Shown: one piece after another, positions 16,511 through 25,478 of the stretch
Layout of the letters: each line of letters starts with the position of its first letter
Numbering within the stretch: position 1 is the first letter of the stretch
Assembly: GCF_031010195.1 (NCBI RefSeq)
Contig: NZ_JAUAMC010000003.1
Span: 248,001-312,000 of the forward strand
Source: Halomonas sp. SpR8
GTDB lineage: Bacteria; Pseudomonadota; Gammaproteobacteria; Pseudomonadales; Halomonadaceae
Length of the DNA: 64,000 nucleotides
Direction of reading: 5' to 3'
Position numbers and translations under genes: made by a program
The notes under the pieces: generated by a model
Told to the model about the DNA's origin: nothing
What the model saw: the letters and a program-made list of their open reading frames with translations, nothing else
Databases searched by the model: none

Positions 16511-17818
16511 ATGAGTGGGCCGCAGCCAGGATCCCCGATTGCTTCGCTTTGGCGTGATACGGCGAGTACCACCGCTAATTTCGCGCCGCTTTCCAGCGAT
16601 AAAACCGTTGATGTCGCCATTATCGGCGGTGGCTACACGGGGTTAACCGCGGCCCACCGCTTGGCAGAACGGGATGTTCAAGCGATTGTAGTGGATGCCA
16701 ACCCTATTGGCTGGGGAGCAAGCGGGCGCAACGGCGGCGTGGTATCGGCCAAGTTCCGGCTATCGTTTCCCAGCATCGCCCAGGCACACGGTATGTCGGT
16801 TGCCAACGCCATGCATCAGCTCTGCCATGAGGCGGTGGATGAGGTAGAAGCACTGATTCAGGCGTACAGCCTGGAGAGTGCCCGCTTCACACGCTGCGGT
16901 AACTTGCGCTGCGCCCACACAGCCAAGGCTTTGAAAGAAATTACCCAAGAAGCCGAGTGGATGCGGCGGGAAATGGGCGATGATTCGCTACGCTGCCTCT
17001 CCGCTGGCGAAGTAGCCGAAGAGACTGGGTCGCAGGCGTTTACAGGCGGGGTTTTGGGGCTTGGTGTTGGCACCTTGCACCCGCTTGACTATGTGCGCGG
17101 ACTGGCGGAAGGGATTAATCAACGCCATGGCGAGGTAGTCTTCGAGCGAACCCCCGCCACTAGCATTCGTCGATTGGATAATGGTGTATGTATCACAACG
17201 CCAGACGGCGAAATCAAGGCGCGACAGGTGATCCTGGCTACCAATGCCTATTCGGACATCACCCCTGTAAGTGCAGCAATCAAGTCTCGTTTAGTGCCGT
17301 TTAGAAGTTCGATCATTGCGACTGAACCCCTTCCGGAGGCGCTGAAGAACCATCTGTTGGTCAAGGAAAGAAGCTATGGCGAAACCCGCCGGATGATGCG
17401 CTGGTTTCGCAAGGTCGATGGACGGATCGTATTTGGAGGACGCGGGGCGTTTGGGAAGCGTGACTCTCAGGCGGCGTTCGACTCCCTGCAGAGCGCTATG
17501 GTGTCGCTTTTTCCAGCGCTCACCGATATCGACATTGCCTATCGCTGGTCAGGGCATGTGGGGATGACGCTCGATGCCCTCCCCCATGTGGGCAGATTCG
17601 ACGACCGCGTTTGCTACGCCGCCGGTTACAACGGCGCCGGTGTGGCCATGTCGACGTTGCTCGGGCGGTTGGCGGCGGACTACGCCATGGGTGAAAGCCC
17701 TGATGTCGCGCTGCTGGCGGCGGATCGGCTCAAGGCCGTGCCGTTTTACCCCTTACGTGAAGTTGGTATTCGACTGGTAGCCGGTTATTACCAGTTCCTT
17801 GATGCCATCGGGCGCTGA
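16511..17818 (+). CDS. FAD-dependent amine oxidoreductase (PuuB/OrdL-like)
   Basis: 435 residues of the DAO family. The FAD-binding Rossmann motif is I-I-G-G-G-Y-T-G-L at about 37-45, followed by the acidic V-V-D-A and the W-G-A-S-G-R-N-G-G block that contacts flavin in gamma-glutamylputrescine oxidase and related enzymes. G-Y-N-G-A-G-V-A near residue 375 closes the FAD site. It oxidises a C-N bond, releasing an aldehyde or keto product with H2O2. With a PotABCD-like uptake system around it, a polyamine, gamma-glutamyl-polyamine or opine-like amine is the likely substrate. Confidence 0.88.
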   Translation: MSGPQPGSPIASLWRDTASTTANFAPLSSDKTVDVAIIGGGYTGLTAAHRLAERDVQAIVVDANPIGWGASGRNGGVVSAKFRLSFPSIAQAHGMSVANAMHQLCHEAVDEVEALIQAYSLESARFTRCGNLRCAHTAKALKEITQEAEWMRREMGDDSLRCLSAGEVAEETGSQAFTGGVLGLGVGTLHPLDYVRGLAEGINQRHGEVVFERTPATSIRRLDNGVCITTPDGEIKARQVILATNAYSDITPVSAAIKSRLVPFRSSIIATEPLPEALKNHLLVKERSYGETRRMMRWFRKVDGRIVFGGRGAFGKRDSQAAFDSLQSAMVSLFPALTDIDIAYRWSGHVGMTLDALPHVGRFDDRVCYAAGYNGAGVAMSTLLGRLAADYAMGESPDVALLAADRLKAVPFYPLREVGIRLVAGYYQFLDAIGR

Positions 17819-17855
17819 TCCGGCGTCGGTGCATTTACTCAATGGAGATAGCAAG

Positions 17856-18911
17856 ATGAAAGATACTCACTGCTTCAAATACTTGCTTGGTTTCTCGGTA
17901 GTTGCGGTAGGTAGCGTCGGTGCTGGTGATAGTTTGGCAGACGGCGAAATTACCTTCGTCTCCCAGGGAGGGGCGTACCAGGAAGCACAGACGGTGGCCA
18001 TACTCGACCCAGTTGCCGAAGCGCTAGGCATCACCATTCGCCAGGAGAGCGCCCCCGACGCCTGGCCGATGATCAAGACCCAAGGCACTACCGGCCAGGC
18101 AGTATGGGATGTGGTCGATACCCCGCCACTGAACTGTGTGCGGGGCGGTAACCAGGGGCTGATTGCGGAACTCGACTTCAGCCAGATCCCCAACGCCGAC
18201 TCAATGCCCGAGGCGTACAAGACGCCCTACTCCGTGGCCTATGAGTTCTATTCCAGCGTACTGGCCTACGATCCCGAGGCCTTCGATGGTAATCCGCCTC
18301 AAAGCTGGGAGGATTTTTGGAATGTCGAGGAGTTCCCCGGTAATCGTGCCCTGCGCAACCACCCACTAGGGACGCTTGAAGCCGCCCGAATGGCCGATGG
18401 GGTGCCGCGAGAAGAGCTTTACCCGCTGGACGTTGACCGCGCCTTCGCCAAGCTTGAGGAGATCAAACCGCATATCACCACCTGGTGGACGTCTGGTGGA
18501 CAATCAGCGCAGCTGCTCTACGACGGCGAAGTCGACATGCTGATGATGTGGAATGGTCGCGTTAGCGCGATCATTAATGAAGGCGCCAGCGCGGAGTTCA
18601 CCTATAACGATGGTGTGCTGCAAAACACGCACCTGTGCATTATTGAAGGCGCGACCAATCAGGAAACGGCCGTCGAGTTTATCAACGCGGCAATCGCCCC
18701 CGAGTACCAAGCCAATCTGCCGTTACATATCGATTACGGCCCCGGCAACCCGGCTGCCTTCGATACGGGCAAGATTCCCGATGAGCGTGCCAAGGAGCTA
18801 CCAAGCTTCCCCGAAAACGCCGAGCGTCAGGTATTGATGTCCTACGAGTGGTGGGCCTCCTCGGCGGGTGAGGAAGCGGAACGTCGTTGGCTGGAGTTCA
18901 TGCAGCGATAA
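17856..18911 (+). CDS. Polyamine-type ABC transporter substrate-binding protein (PotD-like)
   Basis: About 351 residues. Residues 1-28 form a Sec signal peptide ending S-L-A before D-G-E. The mature part begins I-T-F-V-S-Q-G-G-A-Y-Q-E-A-Q, the first strand typical of PotD/PotF-like periplasmic binding proteins. W-W-T-S-G-G-Q-S-A-Q-L-L and M-M-W-N-G-R line the expected cleft. ATG 17856 is preferred because GGAGA lies 8 nt upstream. It delivers the substrate to the membrane permeases that follow; the exact ligand is not evident from sequence. Confidence 0.92.
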   Translation: MKDTHCFKYLLGFSVVAVGSVGAGDSLADGEITFVSQGGAYQEAQTVAILDPVAEALGITIRQESAPDAWPMIKTQGTTGQAVWDVVDTPPLNCVRGGNQGLIAELDFSQIPNADSMPEAYKTPYSVAYEFYSSVLAYDPEAFDGNPPQSWEDFWNVEEFPGNRALRNHPLGTLEAARMADGVPREELYPLDVDRAFAKLEEIKPHITTWWTSGGQSAQLLYDGEVDMLMMWNGRVSAIINEGASAEFTYNDGVLQNTHLCIIEGATNQETAVEFINAAIAPEYQANLPLHIDYGPGNPAAFDTGKIPDERAKELPSFPENAERQVLMSYEWWASSAGEEAERRWLEFMQR

Positions 18912-18917
18912 GTGCGT

Positions 18918-18951
18918 CGTTGCCGTAGCCCACCTTCGGGGTACGGCAACG
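18918..18951 (+). other. Intercistronic stem-loop between binding-protein and permease genes
   Basis: Arms CGTTGCCGTA (18918-18927) and TACGGCAACG (18942-18951) are perfect, and CCC/GGG pairs inside extend the stem. It starts 7 bp after the binding-protein stop and has no T-run. Such hairpins commonly protect the upstream message or dampen transcription so that the binding protein is made in excess of the permeases. Confidence 0.6.
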
Positions 18952-18980
18952 CTTGTCGATTTCCCGCTAGGAGACATCCT

Positions 18981-19880
18981 TTGAAAGCGACCGCCATCAA
19001 CAACAATTACCCTCACGCTCGCCACCGGGATGCCTCACGTGGCTATCGGCGGCGCGAGCATGCGCTCATGCTGCTCTTGATGTCGCCCGCCGTGCTGGTG
19101 GTTTTTGTGCTGCTGCTTATTCCCCTGGGTTGGTTGATCGGCCAGTCCTTCTATGCCGACGGTTTCACGCTGGAACACTACCAACGGATTCTCACCGAAG
19201 GCATCTACTGGAATACCTTCTGGGTCACGTTTCGCATCAGTTTTATCGTCACCCTGCTGGCGCTGCTGATGGGCTATCCCATCGCCTATGCCGCCTCGAT
19301 ATTGCCACGACGCTGGTCAGTGGTGGTGCTGGCGTTGGTGATTCTACCGTTTTGGACTAGCGTCTTGGTCAGGGCCTACGCCTGGTTGATTTTGCTGCAA
19401 CGCTCAGGGGTGGTTAACGAATCGCTGATGGGCGTGGGCCTTATCGACGCGCCGCTGGCACTGGTGCATAACGAGCTGGGCACCATCATTGCCACCGTGC
19501 ATATTCTACTGCCGTTCATGGTTTTACCGCTTTACGCCACTATGCAGAAAATTCCCCACGACTTGATACAGGCTGGCGCCAGTCTCGGTGGCAGCCCACT
19601 GCACGTTTTCATGCGCGTGTTCTTCCCGCTTTCGCTTAGCGGTGTGTTAGCCGGTATGACGCTGGTGTTTGTGCTGTGCCTCGGCTTCTATATCACCCCG
19701 GAGCTGGTGGGTGGAGGGCGTACGGTCATGGCCTCAATGCTGGTCAGCCGCAACATCCAGCTGTATAGCGACTGGGGCGCCGCCAGTGCCGTCAGTGTCG
19801 TGCTGCTGATGTGTGTGCTGGTCATTTTCTATGTGGTGAGTCGCCTCGTTCCCCTTGAGAAGATACTGGGTGCCAAATGA
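18981..19880 (+). CDS. ABC transporter permease (PotB-like)
   Basis: 299 residues from the TTG at 18981, which has AGGAG 7 nt upstream; reading from the in-frame GTG at 18912 would put the intercistronic hairpin in the coding sequence. Six membrane helices. The EAA loop for contact with the ATPase is near residues 200-220 (I-Q-A-G-A-S-L-G-G-S-P-L-H-V-F). It forms the inner-membrane channel with the PotC-like protein, whose start overlaps its stop by 4 bp. Confidence 0.9.
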   Translation: MKATAINNNYPHARHRDASRGYRRREHALMLLLMSPAVLVVFVLLLIPLGWLIGQSFYADGFTLEHYQRILTEGIYWNTFWVTFRISFIVTLLALLMGYPIAYAASILPRRWSVVVLALVILPFWTSVLVRAYAWLILLQRSGVVNESLMGVGLIDAPLALVHNELGTIIATVHILLPFMVLPLYATMQKIPHDLIQAGASLGGSPLHVFMRVFFPLSLSGVLAGMTLVFVLCLGFYITPELVGGGRTVMASMLVSRNIQLYSDWGAASAVSVVLLMCVLVIFYVVSRLVPLEKILGAK

Positions 19881-20665
19881 ATAAATTATCCTTGAGCCGA
19901 ATCATCTTCATTGGCTATGTGGTCGTGGTGCTGACCTTCTTGATCCTGCCCTTGCTGATCGTTGTGCCCATGTCGTTCTCGGACAGCCGCTTTCTCTCCT
20001 TTCCGCCCAGCAGTTTCTCGTTTCGCTGGTATGACACTTTCTTCAATAACCTGGGCTGGATGTCCGCCGCGAAAACCAGCCTGATCGTGGCATTCTCCAC
20101 GGCATTGATCGCGACCCCGATTGGCGTGGCAGCGGCCTATGCCATCAATAGCTCGACACACTGGCTGATGCGCTATCTGAAGATAGTGCTTCTGCTGCCC
20201 TTGATCGTGCCGATTATTATCGTCGCCACCGGCGTATTCTTCATCTATGCCCTGGCAGGAATGCTATACACCATTCCGGGCCTGATCATGGCGGACGTGA
20301 TGTTGGCGCTGCCCTATGTGATCACCGCGGTAACGGCAGGGCTGCACGGTTTTGACCAGACCCAGGAGATGGTGGCTAGAAGCCTGGGGATGAATCGCTT
20401 CCGCGCTTTCATGAGCGTCACCCTGCCGCAGATCATGCCTAGCGTGGTAACCGGCGCGATCTTTGCGTTTATTCAGGCGCTGGACGAAACCATGGTGGCG
20501 CTATTTATTTCGGGTGGCCAGAACCAGCCTTTGACCGTGCGCATGTTCACCGCGCTGCGCGACGAGATTGACCCGACCATCGCCGCCATCAGCACGTTAT
20601 TAACCGCTGCTTCATTCGCACTGGTGTTACTGCTGGTGCTGGCACGCAAGCAGGCGCCAGCATGA
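19877..20665 (+). CDS. ABC transporter permease (PotC-like)
   Basis: 262 residues with six membrane helices and the permease loop M-V-A-R-S-L-G-M-N-R-F-R-A-F (about residues 165-180). It resembles PotC/PotI. ATGA overlap with the preceding gene implies translational coupling. Last gene of the transporter operon; a strong stem-loop follows at 20681. Confidence 0.92.
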   Translation: MNKLSLSRIIFIGYVVVVLTFLILPLLIVVPMSFSDSRFLSFPPSSFSFRWYDTFFNNLGWMSAAKTSLIVAFSTALIATPIGVAAAYAINSSTHWLMRYLKIVLLLPLIVPIIIVATGVFFIYALAGMLYTIPGLIMADVMLALPYVITAVTAGLHGFDQTQEMVARSLGMNRFRAFMSVTLPQIMPSVVTGAIFAFIQALDETMVALFISGGQNQPLTVRMFTALRDEIDPTIAAISTLLTAASFALVLLLVLARKQAPA

Positions 20666-20680
20666 GCATCGAACTGCACG

Positions 20681-20727
20681 CCACGGCAGGCCGCGAGATG
20701 GGGGGAACCATCGCCCCCCCTGCGTGG
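20681..20727 (+). terminator. Probable operon-end stem-loop
   Basis: An outer stem pairs CCACGGCAGG with CCTGCGTGG (one bulged base), and inside it GGGGGG pairs with CCCCCC. The structure begins 15 bp after the last permease gene. The following sequence is only mildly T-rich, so termination may be incomplete or Rho-assisted. Confidence 0.45.
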
Positions 20728-20984
20728 CTATTGAGAACCCTCTCTTTCGCTCTACAGAACAATGGCGGCGGTATAGCCGCTGATGGTCATCGTTTTGGAT
20801 ATATGCCTTAAAATTACCCTGCCCCATGTAGCTGTTCAATCTAAAAAATTTTGCTTTCCTCGCAAAAATGTCCATATGCTCAATCTAGTCACTCGAGTTA
20901 GTCATATAAAAAAATACGCGATGCTTTTTCAGAATTGACGCCGAATCTCACCAACATCTCACCTAATAGGCGGAGTAAGAGACT

Positions 20985-22421
20985 ATGGCTTTTATCGAAA
21001 ATTTCTTTGGTGTACTGGAAGACCTAACCTGGGGATGGGCACTGATACCCCTGCTGGTCGTCTTTGGGCTGTTCATTACCTTAATGACCGGATTTGTTCA
21101 ATTCAGGTTCTTCACGCGTATGTTCCGCGTTCTATCCGCTAAAAGTGAGTCGTCTGACCCGAATAGCGTGAGCGCCCGCGCTGCCTTGATGCTCTCTGTA
21201 GGTGGGCGTGTGGGCGGCGGCAATATTGCGGGGGTTGCTGTGGCGATTACCCTCGGCGGCCCAGGGGCGGTGTTCTGGATGTGGGCGATTGCCTTGGTGG
21301 GCATGGCCACAAGCTTGGTGGAATCTTCGCTCGCGCAGCTTTTTAAACGTCGCCAGACCGATGGCACCTTCAGAGGCGGCCCCGCCAATTCGATTATTTA
21401 CGGCTTAGGCGCTGAGTACAAATGGCTCGCGGTCTTTTATGCAGTCTGTTTGCTGGCTGCTTTTGGCCTTGGTTTTAATGCCTTTCAGGGCAATACCGTG
21501 GCGGGGTCAATCGAGAGCAGCCTGGGCGTCAGCCGCTATGTCACCGGTACGCTGCTGGCCGGTGCAACAGGCTTGATCGTGTTTGGCGGCATTCGACGCA
21601 TTGCCAGGGTTTCCGAAGCGGTGGTGCCGGTGATGGCGATGGGTTACATACTGATGGCGCTGCTCATCATCGTAATGAACATCACTGAAATTCCCGGCGT
21701 CATCGCCACTATTGTTGCTAATGCGTTTGGTTTCGAGGAGGCGGTAGGCGGTGGTATGGGGGCCGCGATTGCGCAGGGCATTCGGCGCGGGCTGTTTTCT
21801 AACGAAGCCGGTCTGGGGTCAGCGCCAAACGTTGCCGCTGCCGCTGATGTGCGTCACCCCATTAGCCAAGGAATCACGCAATCGTTCTCAGTCTTTATCG
21901 ATACCATGCTTATCTGTTCATGCACGGCGTTTATGATCTTGCTAGGAGGCGTTTATGAGCCTGGTGCCAGTGATATCGACGGCGTTGTGCTGACCCAGCA
22001 GTCGTTGGCCTATCATTTGGGGGATTGGACGCAATATCTGCTGTCTTTAATGATATTGCTATTTTCATTTAGCTCGATCATCTATAACTACTACCTTGGC
22101 GAGAATGCCGTGGCCGTGATGACCCAAAATCCGATAGCCATTCAGGTACTACGCGTCGTAATTATCGGCATCGTCTTCCTAGGCGCCATCGCGCCAGGGG
22201 CAACATCGGTGTTCTTCTTCTCAGACCCGATGATGGGACTACTGGCGGTGGTGAACCTGGTGGCCATTATGATGCTGCTGCCTACTTGCCTACGCCTGCT
22301 GAAAGATTTTCGCGAGCAGCTTGCTCAAGGTATTAAACGCCCGGTGTTTGATTCCAATAAATTCAATGACCTGGATATTGATCATACGGCCTGGTCAGAA
22401 TATAGCGATGAGCAACGCTAA
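20985..22421 (+). CDS. Alanine/glycine:cation symporter (AGCS family)
   Basis: 478 residues, about 10-11 membrane segments. Family blocks are clear: G-G-R-V-G-G-G-N-I-A-G-V-A near residue 75, G-A-V-F-W-M-W near 92, F-K-R-R-Q-T-D-G-T-F-R-G-G-P, and R-R-G-L-F-S-N-E-A-G-L-G-S-A-P near 270. AGCS proteins import small neutral amino acids with Na+. It has its own upstream region of about 320 bp after the ABC operon, with no riboswitch that I can recognise. It may retrieve an amino acid made by the oxidase pathway, but a separate role is equally likely. Confidence 0.93.
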   Translation: MAFIENFFGVLEDLTWGWALIPLLVVFGLFITLMTGFVQFRFFTRMFRVLSAKSESSDPNSVSARAALMLSVGGRVGGGNIAGVAVAITLGGPGAVFWMWAIALVGMATSLVESSLAQLFKRRQTDGTFRGGPANSIIYGLGAEYKWLAVFYAVCLLAAFGLGFNAFQGNTVAGSIESSLGVSRYVTGTLLAGATGLIVFGGIRRIARVSEAVVPVMAMGYILMALLIIVMNITEIPGVIATIVANAFGFEEAVGGGMGAAIAQGIRRGLFSNEAGLGSAPNVAAAADVRHPISQGITQSFSVFIDTMLICSCTAFMILLGGVYEPGASDIDGVVLTQQSLAYHLGDWTQYLLSLMILLFSFSSIIYNYYLGENAVAVMTQNPIAIQVLRVVIIGIVFLGAIAPGATSVFFFSDPMMGLLAVVNLVAIMMLLPTCLRLLKDFREQLAQGIKRPVFDSNKFNDLDIDHTAWSEYSDEQR

Positions 22422-22478
22422 TCTATGTTGCTAGAGACTGTTCCCTAACGCATCAGGCCCTCGGCAAATGTTTGATCG

Positions 22479-22510
22479 ACATCCCTGTGCACATCAGTGC
22501 TCGGGGATGT
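22479..22510. other. Stem-loop between convergent genes
   Basis: ACATCCC (22479-22485) pairs with GGGATGT (22504-22510), and inner arms GCAC/GTGC around ATCA extend the stem after a small internal loop. It lies 58 bp past the symporter stop and 112 bp from the end of the convergent gene. No T-run is visible, so its role as a bidirectional terminator is tentative. Confidence 0.4.
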
Positions 22511-22621
22511 TCCTATCTCATACCTCAACGTTCCCGCCATCGCCCTTCAGCACAACTCAATGCTTATTCTCCCCTGCCGATTAGCCATGATGTACAAGCA
22601 TTCGGAAGCGATGCTGGCTAA

Positions 22622-23341
22622 TCAGGAGAGGCACTGGTTTTTGACGTCTTCCTTTTTTTGATGGTCTTGGTGAGCCCTATAAGCTCTATAGAAGTTGACT
22701 ATTCCCCCAGCGAGAAACAGCATACTGGCGAAAATGAACTGAGCACCCAAATAGGTATGCAGTGTATGGGCAAGCGGCGTCTGATAGCTCGGCCAGAGAT
22801 AAGGAATCGAGAAGACCAGAAACAGAATGGAACCGATAATAAACGAGATGGCAACGGCATTGAGCAGTTGCAAGACAACTATGTTTCCAGCCTGTGTGAT
22901 TTGCGTCACGTTAACCGTCGCACCAATCGTGAACAGAATGCTGCCAATGATAAAGCACCAGGCTCCGCCTCTCTCCCAGCCTACACTCGGCAAAAACAAG
23001 GCGCTGCCTACCAGGAACAGTACACTACCGATGATGTAGCCTGCCGACATTACAAACTCAAGCATTGTTTTTGTGCCGTGCGAGGGGTGACGGCGATAAT
23101 GGCTGATGATTTCTACACAATCGTTTGCTGTCACAGCCAAATAGATTAATGAACCCAAGATGAACAGCCAGGCACCCGCCGCCAAGTGTTTCTCAAAGGC
23201 CGGCAGGAAAAAGAGACTCCCTATCACAAAGGCGACGGCTCCCACGATGTAGGCTGAAGCATTCAGGCCTTCCCATAAAAAACTATCGTTGGGTAACGAC
23301 GTTTGATAACTACGTTTTCGGTTAGTGATGTGATGCGGCAT
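22622..23341 (-). CDS. YrhK-like multi-span membrane protein with internal repeats
   Basis: 239 residues, about eight hydrophobic segments arranged as repeats of one pattern: a helix ending in V-G-S-[AL]-[LF]-F-L-P followed by G-A-W-x-F-I-[LI]-G-S-[IL]-[LI]. At least three copies are visible (around residues 30-70, 95-140, 160-215). This is the YrhK-domain pattern, whose function is unknown. ATG 23341 has AAGGA 7 nt upstream. Convergent with the symporter; no operon partner. Confidence 0.75.
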   Translation of the reverse strand: MPHHITNRKRSYQTSLPNDSFLWEGLNASAYIVGAVAFVIGSLFFLPAFEKHLAAGAWLFILGSLIYLAVTANDCVEIISHYRRHPSHGTKTMLEFVMSAGYIIGSVLFLVGSALFLPSVGWERGGAWCFIIGSILFTIGATVNVTQITQAGNIVVLQLLNAVAISFIIGSILFLVFSIPYLWPSYQTPLAHTLHTYLGAQFIFASMLFLAGGIVNFYRAYRAHQDHQKKEDVKNQCLS

Positions 23342-23466
23342 GTCACGTCCTTACATTTACACGAGCTAGCAAAATGGCCGTTCAAACGCTGATTTAAACA
23401 CTTATTAAGCCTGCCCTCGCCGCTCGGCACTTTAGCTTCTCAATGGACTGGTGGTGCGATTGCTTA

Positions 23467-23489
23467 TGAGCATGTGTGGATGCCGCTCA
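23467..23489 (+). pseudogene. Tiny LysE 3'-end relic
   Basis: Bases 23467-23487 match the last codons of the LysE gene at 25378-25398 at 20 of 21 positions (reading E-H-V-W-M-P-L). The surrounding 20-30 bp show weaker similarity. It abuts the stop of the small anchored protein. The short length makes this tentative by itself, but two longer fragments of the same gene lie elsewhere in the window. Confidence 0.35.
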
Positions 23490-23807
23490 CTGCCCAAAGC
23501 TGATACCCAGCCGCAATGCTTGTAAGGCGTCAAATTCGATACTGACTTCGTCAGAGAATAGCGGATGCCCCTGAACCGCGAAATCTAGCGTCGCTTGAGC
23601 GCCGCGGTAGGTTACGGTGACGGCTATATCCGCAGAGCTGCTAACGGGCGCCAGCACACCATACTCGACGTTATCAACGCTAACCGAGGAAAGGCCGCGA
23701 CTATCCAGTTGCTCTTGGATTTCGCGCTCAACGACAACGCCGTAATAGAAGTAAATACCGGCATAGCCCAGCGCTACCAGTACGATCAGTGAAAAAAGCT
23801 TTCCCAT
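23487..23807 (-). CDS. Small single-pass membrane/periplasmic protein, function unknown
   Basis: 106 residues. The start is ATG 23807, with AAGGAG 6 nt upstream. Residues 4-24 form one hydrophobic helix (signal anchor), and the rest is a soluble, probably periplasmic, acidic beta-rich domain. I do not recognise the family. It stands alone between a YrhK-like gene and an AraC gene. Confidence 0.65.
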   Translation of the reverse strand: MGKLFSLIVLVALGYAGIYFYYGVVVEREIQEQLDSRGLSSVSVDNVEYGVLAPVSSSADIAVTVTYRGAQATLDFAVQGHPLFSDEVSIEFDALQALRLGISFGQ

Positions 23808-23946
23808 GCAAACTCCTTGGTGGTGATCGCTATCGATAGACAATCATCGCACAGTCGATGAGCAATTATGTACAAGCATCCTTGGCGCTGCCGACATAAG
23901 CTAAGACTGTACTTCATCAAGTTAGATTTTATCAGGGGAGGTCGGC

Positions 23947-24777
23947 ATGAGCAGCGCCAGCCGGTTTGAGTTCTTCAAAAGTCATCATGTGCCAACACTG
24001 ACGGTGCTGAAGGCGGCTATTGAGGATTTCAGCTACGACCCGCATGCCCACGAGGAGTATGCCTTTGGCGTCACGCTGGCCGGTCGTCAGGACTTTTTCA
24101 GCGGTGGGCAATTTCATCGCAGCCCGCCGGGCAACGTGATTCTGTTCAACCCGGAGGAAGTCCACGACGGGCATTCGGGCGGCGCACAAGCGCTGGACTA
24201 CCTGATGGTGTATGCCCACCCCGAACAGGTGATGCCGCTGTTCGCCGAGGTACTTGGCCGCGAAAGCGCCGCAGGCTTTCGTTCCGACCAAACGCTGATT
24301 CAGGATGCGCCCCTGCGCCACGCCATTCTGGAATTGGCCCGTTTGGTGAGCACTCACGCCGGAAGCTGCATTGACCAGGAGAATGCGCTTTATCAGGTAG
24401 TTGAGCGAACCGTTCAGCTAGGCGGCCATGTTCAACCCAGCCGCGTCACGCAACGCCCGGATGCCCTGCTAGGCCTGGCCAAGGCATATATCCACGCCCA
24501 CCTGGAGACGGATATGTCGCTGGATGACATCAGCCGAACCGCGCATTTATCCAAGTACCACTTTTTACGGCTGTTTCGGCAGCACTACGGCATGACACCT
24601 CACCAGTACGTGATTAATTGCCGGATCAATGCAGCCCGTGCGGCACTGGACCAGGGTGCGCCGCTGAATGAGGTGGCATTGCGGTTTGGGTTTGCCGACC
24701 TTAGCCATTTCAATCGCCGTTTTAAGCGCATCTATGGCATGACGCCCCACCAATACCAGCGCGATATCGCGCGGTAG
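23947..24777 (+). CDS. AraC-family regulator of the adjacent LysE exporter
   Basis: 276 residues. The N-terminal cupin domain (H-A-H-E-E-Y-A-F-G-V-T-L-A-G, then P-G-N-V-I-L-F-N-P-E-E-V-H-D-G) is followed by two AraC helix-turn-helix motifs at about 180-275 (I-S-R-T-A-H-L-S-K-Y-H-F-L-R-L-F; V-A-L-R-F-G-F-A-D-L-S-H-F-N-R-R-F). This AraC plus LysE pairing is common in proteobacteria, the regulator sensing an amino acid or analogue that the exporter removes. The LysE gene starts 26 bp later. Confidence 0.92.
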   Translation: MSSASRFEFFKSHHVPTLTVLKAAIEDFSYDPHAHEEYAFGVTLAGRQDFFSGGQFHRSPPGNVILFNPEEVHDGHSGGAQALDYLMVYAHPEQVMPLFAEVLGRESAAGFRSDQTLIQDAPLRHAILELARLVSTHAGSCIDQENALYQVVERTVQLGGHVQPSRVTQRPDALLGLAKAYIHAHLETDMSLDDISRTAHLSKYHFLRLFRQHYGMTPHQYVINCRINAARAALDQGAPLNEVALRFGFADLSHFNRRFKRIYGMTPHQYQRDIAR

Positions 24778-24802
24778 TCCTACCAAACTTAGAGGTTCCA
24801 CC

Positions 24803-25408
24803 ATGTTAGCAATCGTCGCCTATGCCCTGGGCGTCATGTACACGCCTGGGCCTGTAAATCTGCTCGGCCTGAATGTAGGCATCAATGGCCAGGCCAAACA
24901 GTCGGTCGGGTTTTGCCTGGGCGTGGGAACGGCAATGCTTGTTTACTTGCTGGTGTTGGGCTGGGCGGGGGCTGCCTGGATCAGCGGCAGCGCCCTTATC
25001 ATGGTGAGTACGCTGGGCTGTAGCTACATTGTTTACCTGGCCGTCAAAATTGCCCGCGCCAACGCGGATTTGGGCGAGCCTGACCATGCGCCGCGCCTGC
25101 TGAGCTTTCGCGATGGGCTGGTGATGCAGTTGCTCAACCCGAAAGCCATTGTCGCGACTCTGCCCATTGCCACCCTTCAGTTTCCGGCGGCGGGTATTCA
25201 GGGCGTCAGCTTGGTGGTGTGGGCGCTGGGGCTATCCGCTATGGCGGCGGGCGCCCCCGGCAGCTATGTGGTGATCGGCAGCCTGGTCGGGAATCGCATT
25301 AAAAGCACGCGGGTCGTGAAAGGCTTCAACTGGCTGATGGCGGGGTTGCTGATCGCCGTGGCGCTGTCGATTGGTGTTGAGCATGTCTGGATGCCGCTTA
25401 CGAACTAA
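24803..25408 (+). CDS. LysE-family amino-acid exporter
   Basis: 201 residues with about six hydrophobic segments and the N-terminal Y-T-P-G-P-V-N-L-L-G-L-N-V-G block of the LysE/RhtB superfamily (P-G-P-x-x). L-L-N-P-K-A-I sits before the third helix pair, as usual. It exports an amino acid or related metabolite across the inner membrane. GAGG 8-9 nt upstream of the ATG. It lies downstream of an AraC regulator in the same direction. Degenerate pieces of this gene are found at 23467, 31409 and 33579. Confidence 0.92.
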   Translation: MLAIVAYALGVMYTPGPVNLLGLNVGINGQAKQSVGFCLGVGTAMLVYLLVLGWAGAAWISGSALIMVSTLGCSYIVYLAVKIARANADLGEPDHAPRLLSFRDGLVMQLLNPKAIVATLPIATLQFPAAGIQGVSLVVWALGLSAMAAGAPGSYVVIGSLVGNRIKSTRVVKGFNWLMAGLLIAVALSIGVEHVWMPLTN

Positions 25409-25478
25409 AGCGCGCCCTTGCGTATGGTAGAAACCCGCCAGGCGAGGTGGTTGGACTACCCACCTCGCCATAAGCGTC

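Noticed and set aside
20662-20811. 49-codon frame starting with ATGA at the PotC-like stop
   Set aside because: It spans the strong terminator-like hairpin and has no recognisable content.
20812-20984. Glycine riboswitch before the alanine/glycine symporter
   Set aside because: No paired-aptamer core or conserved purine-rich junctions could be recognised in the leader.
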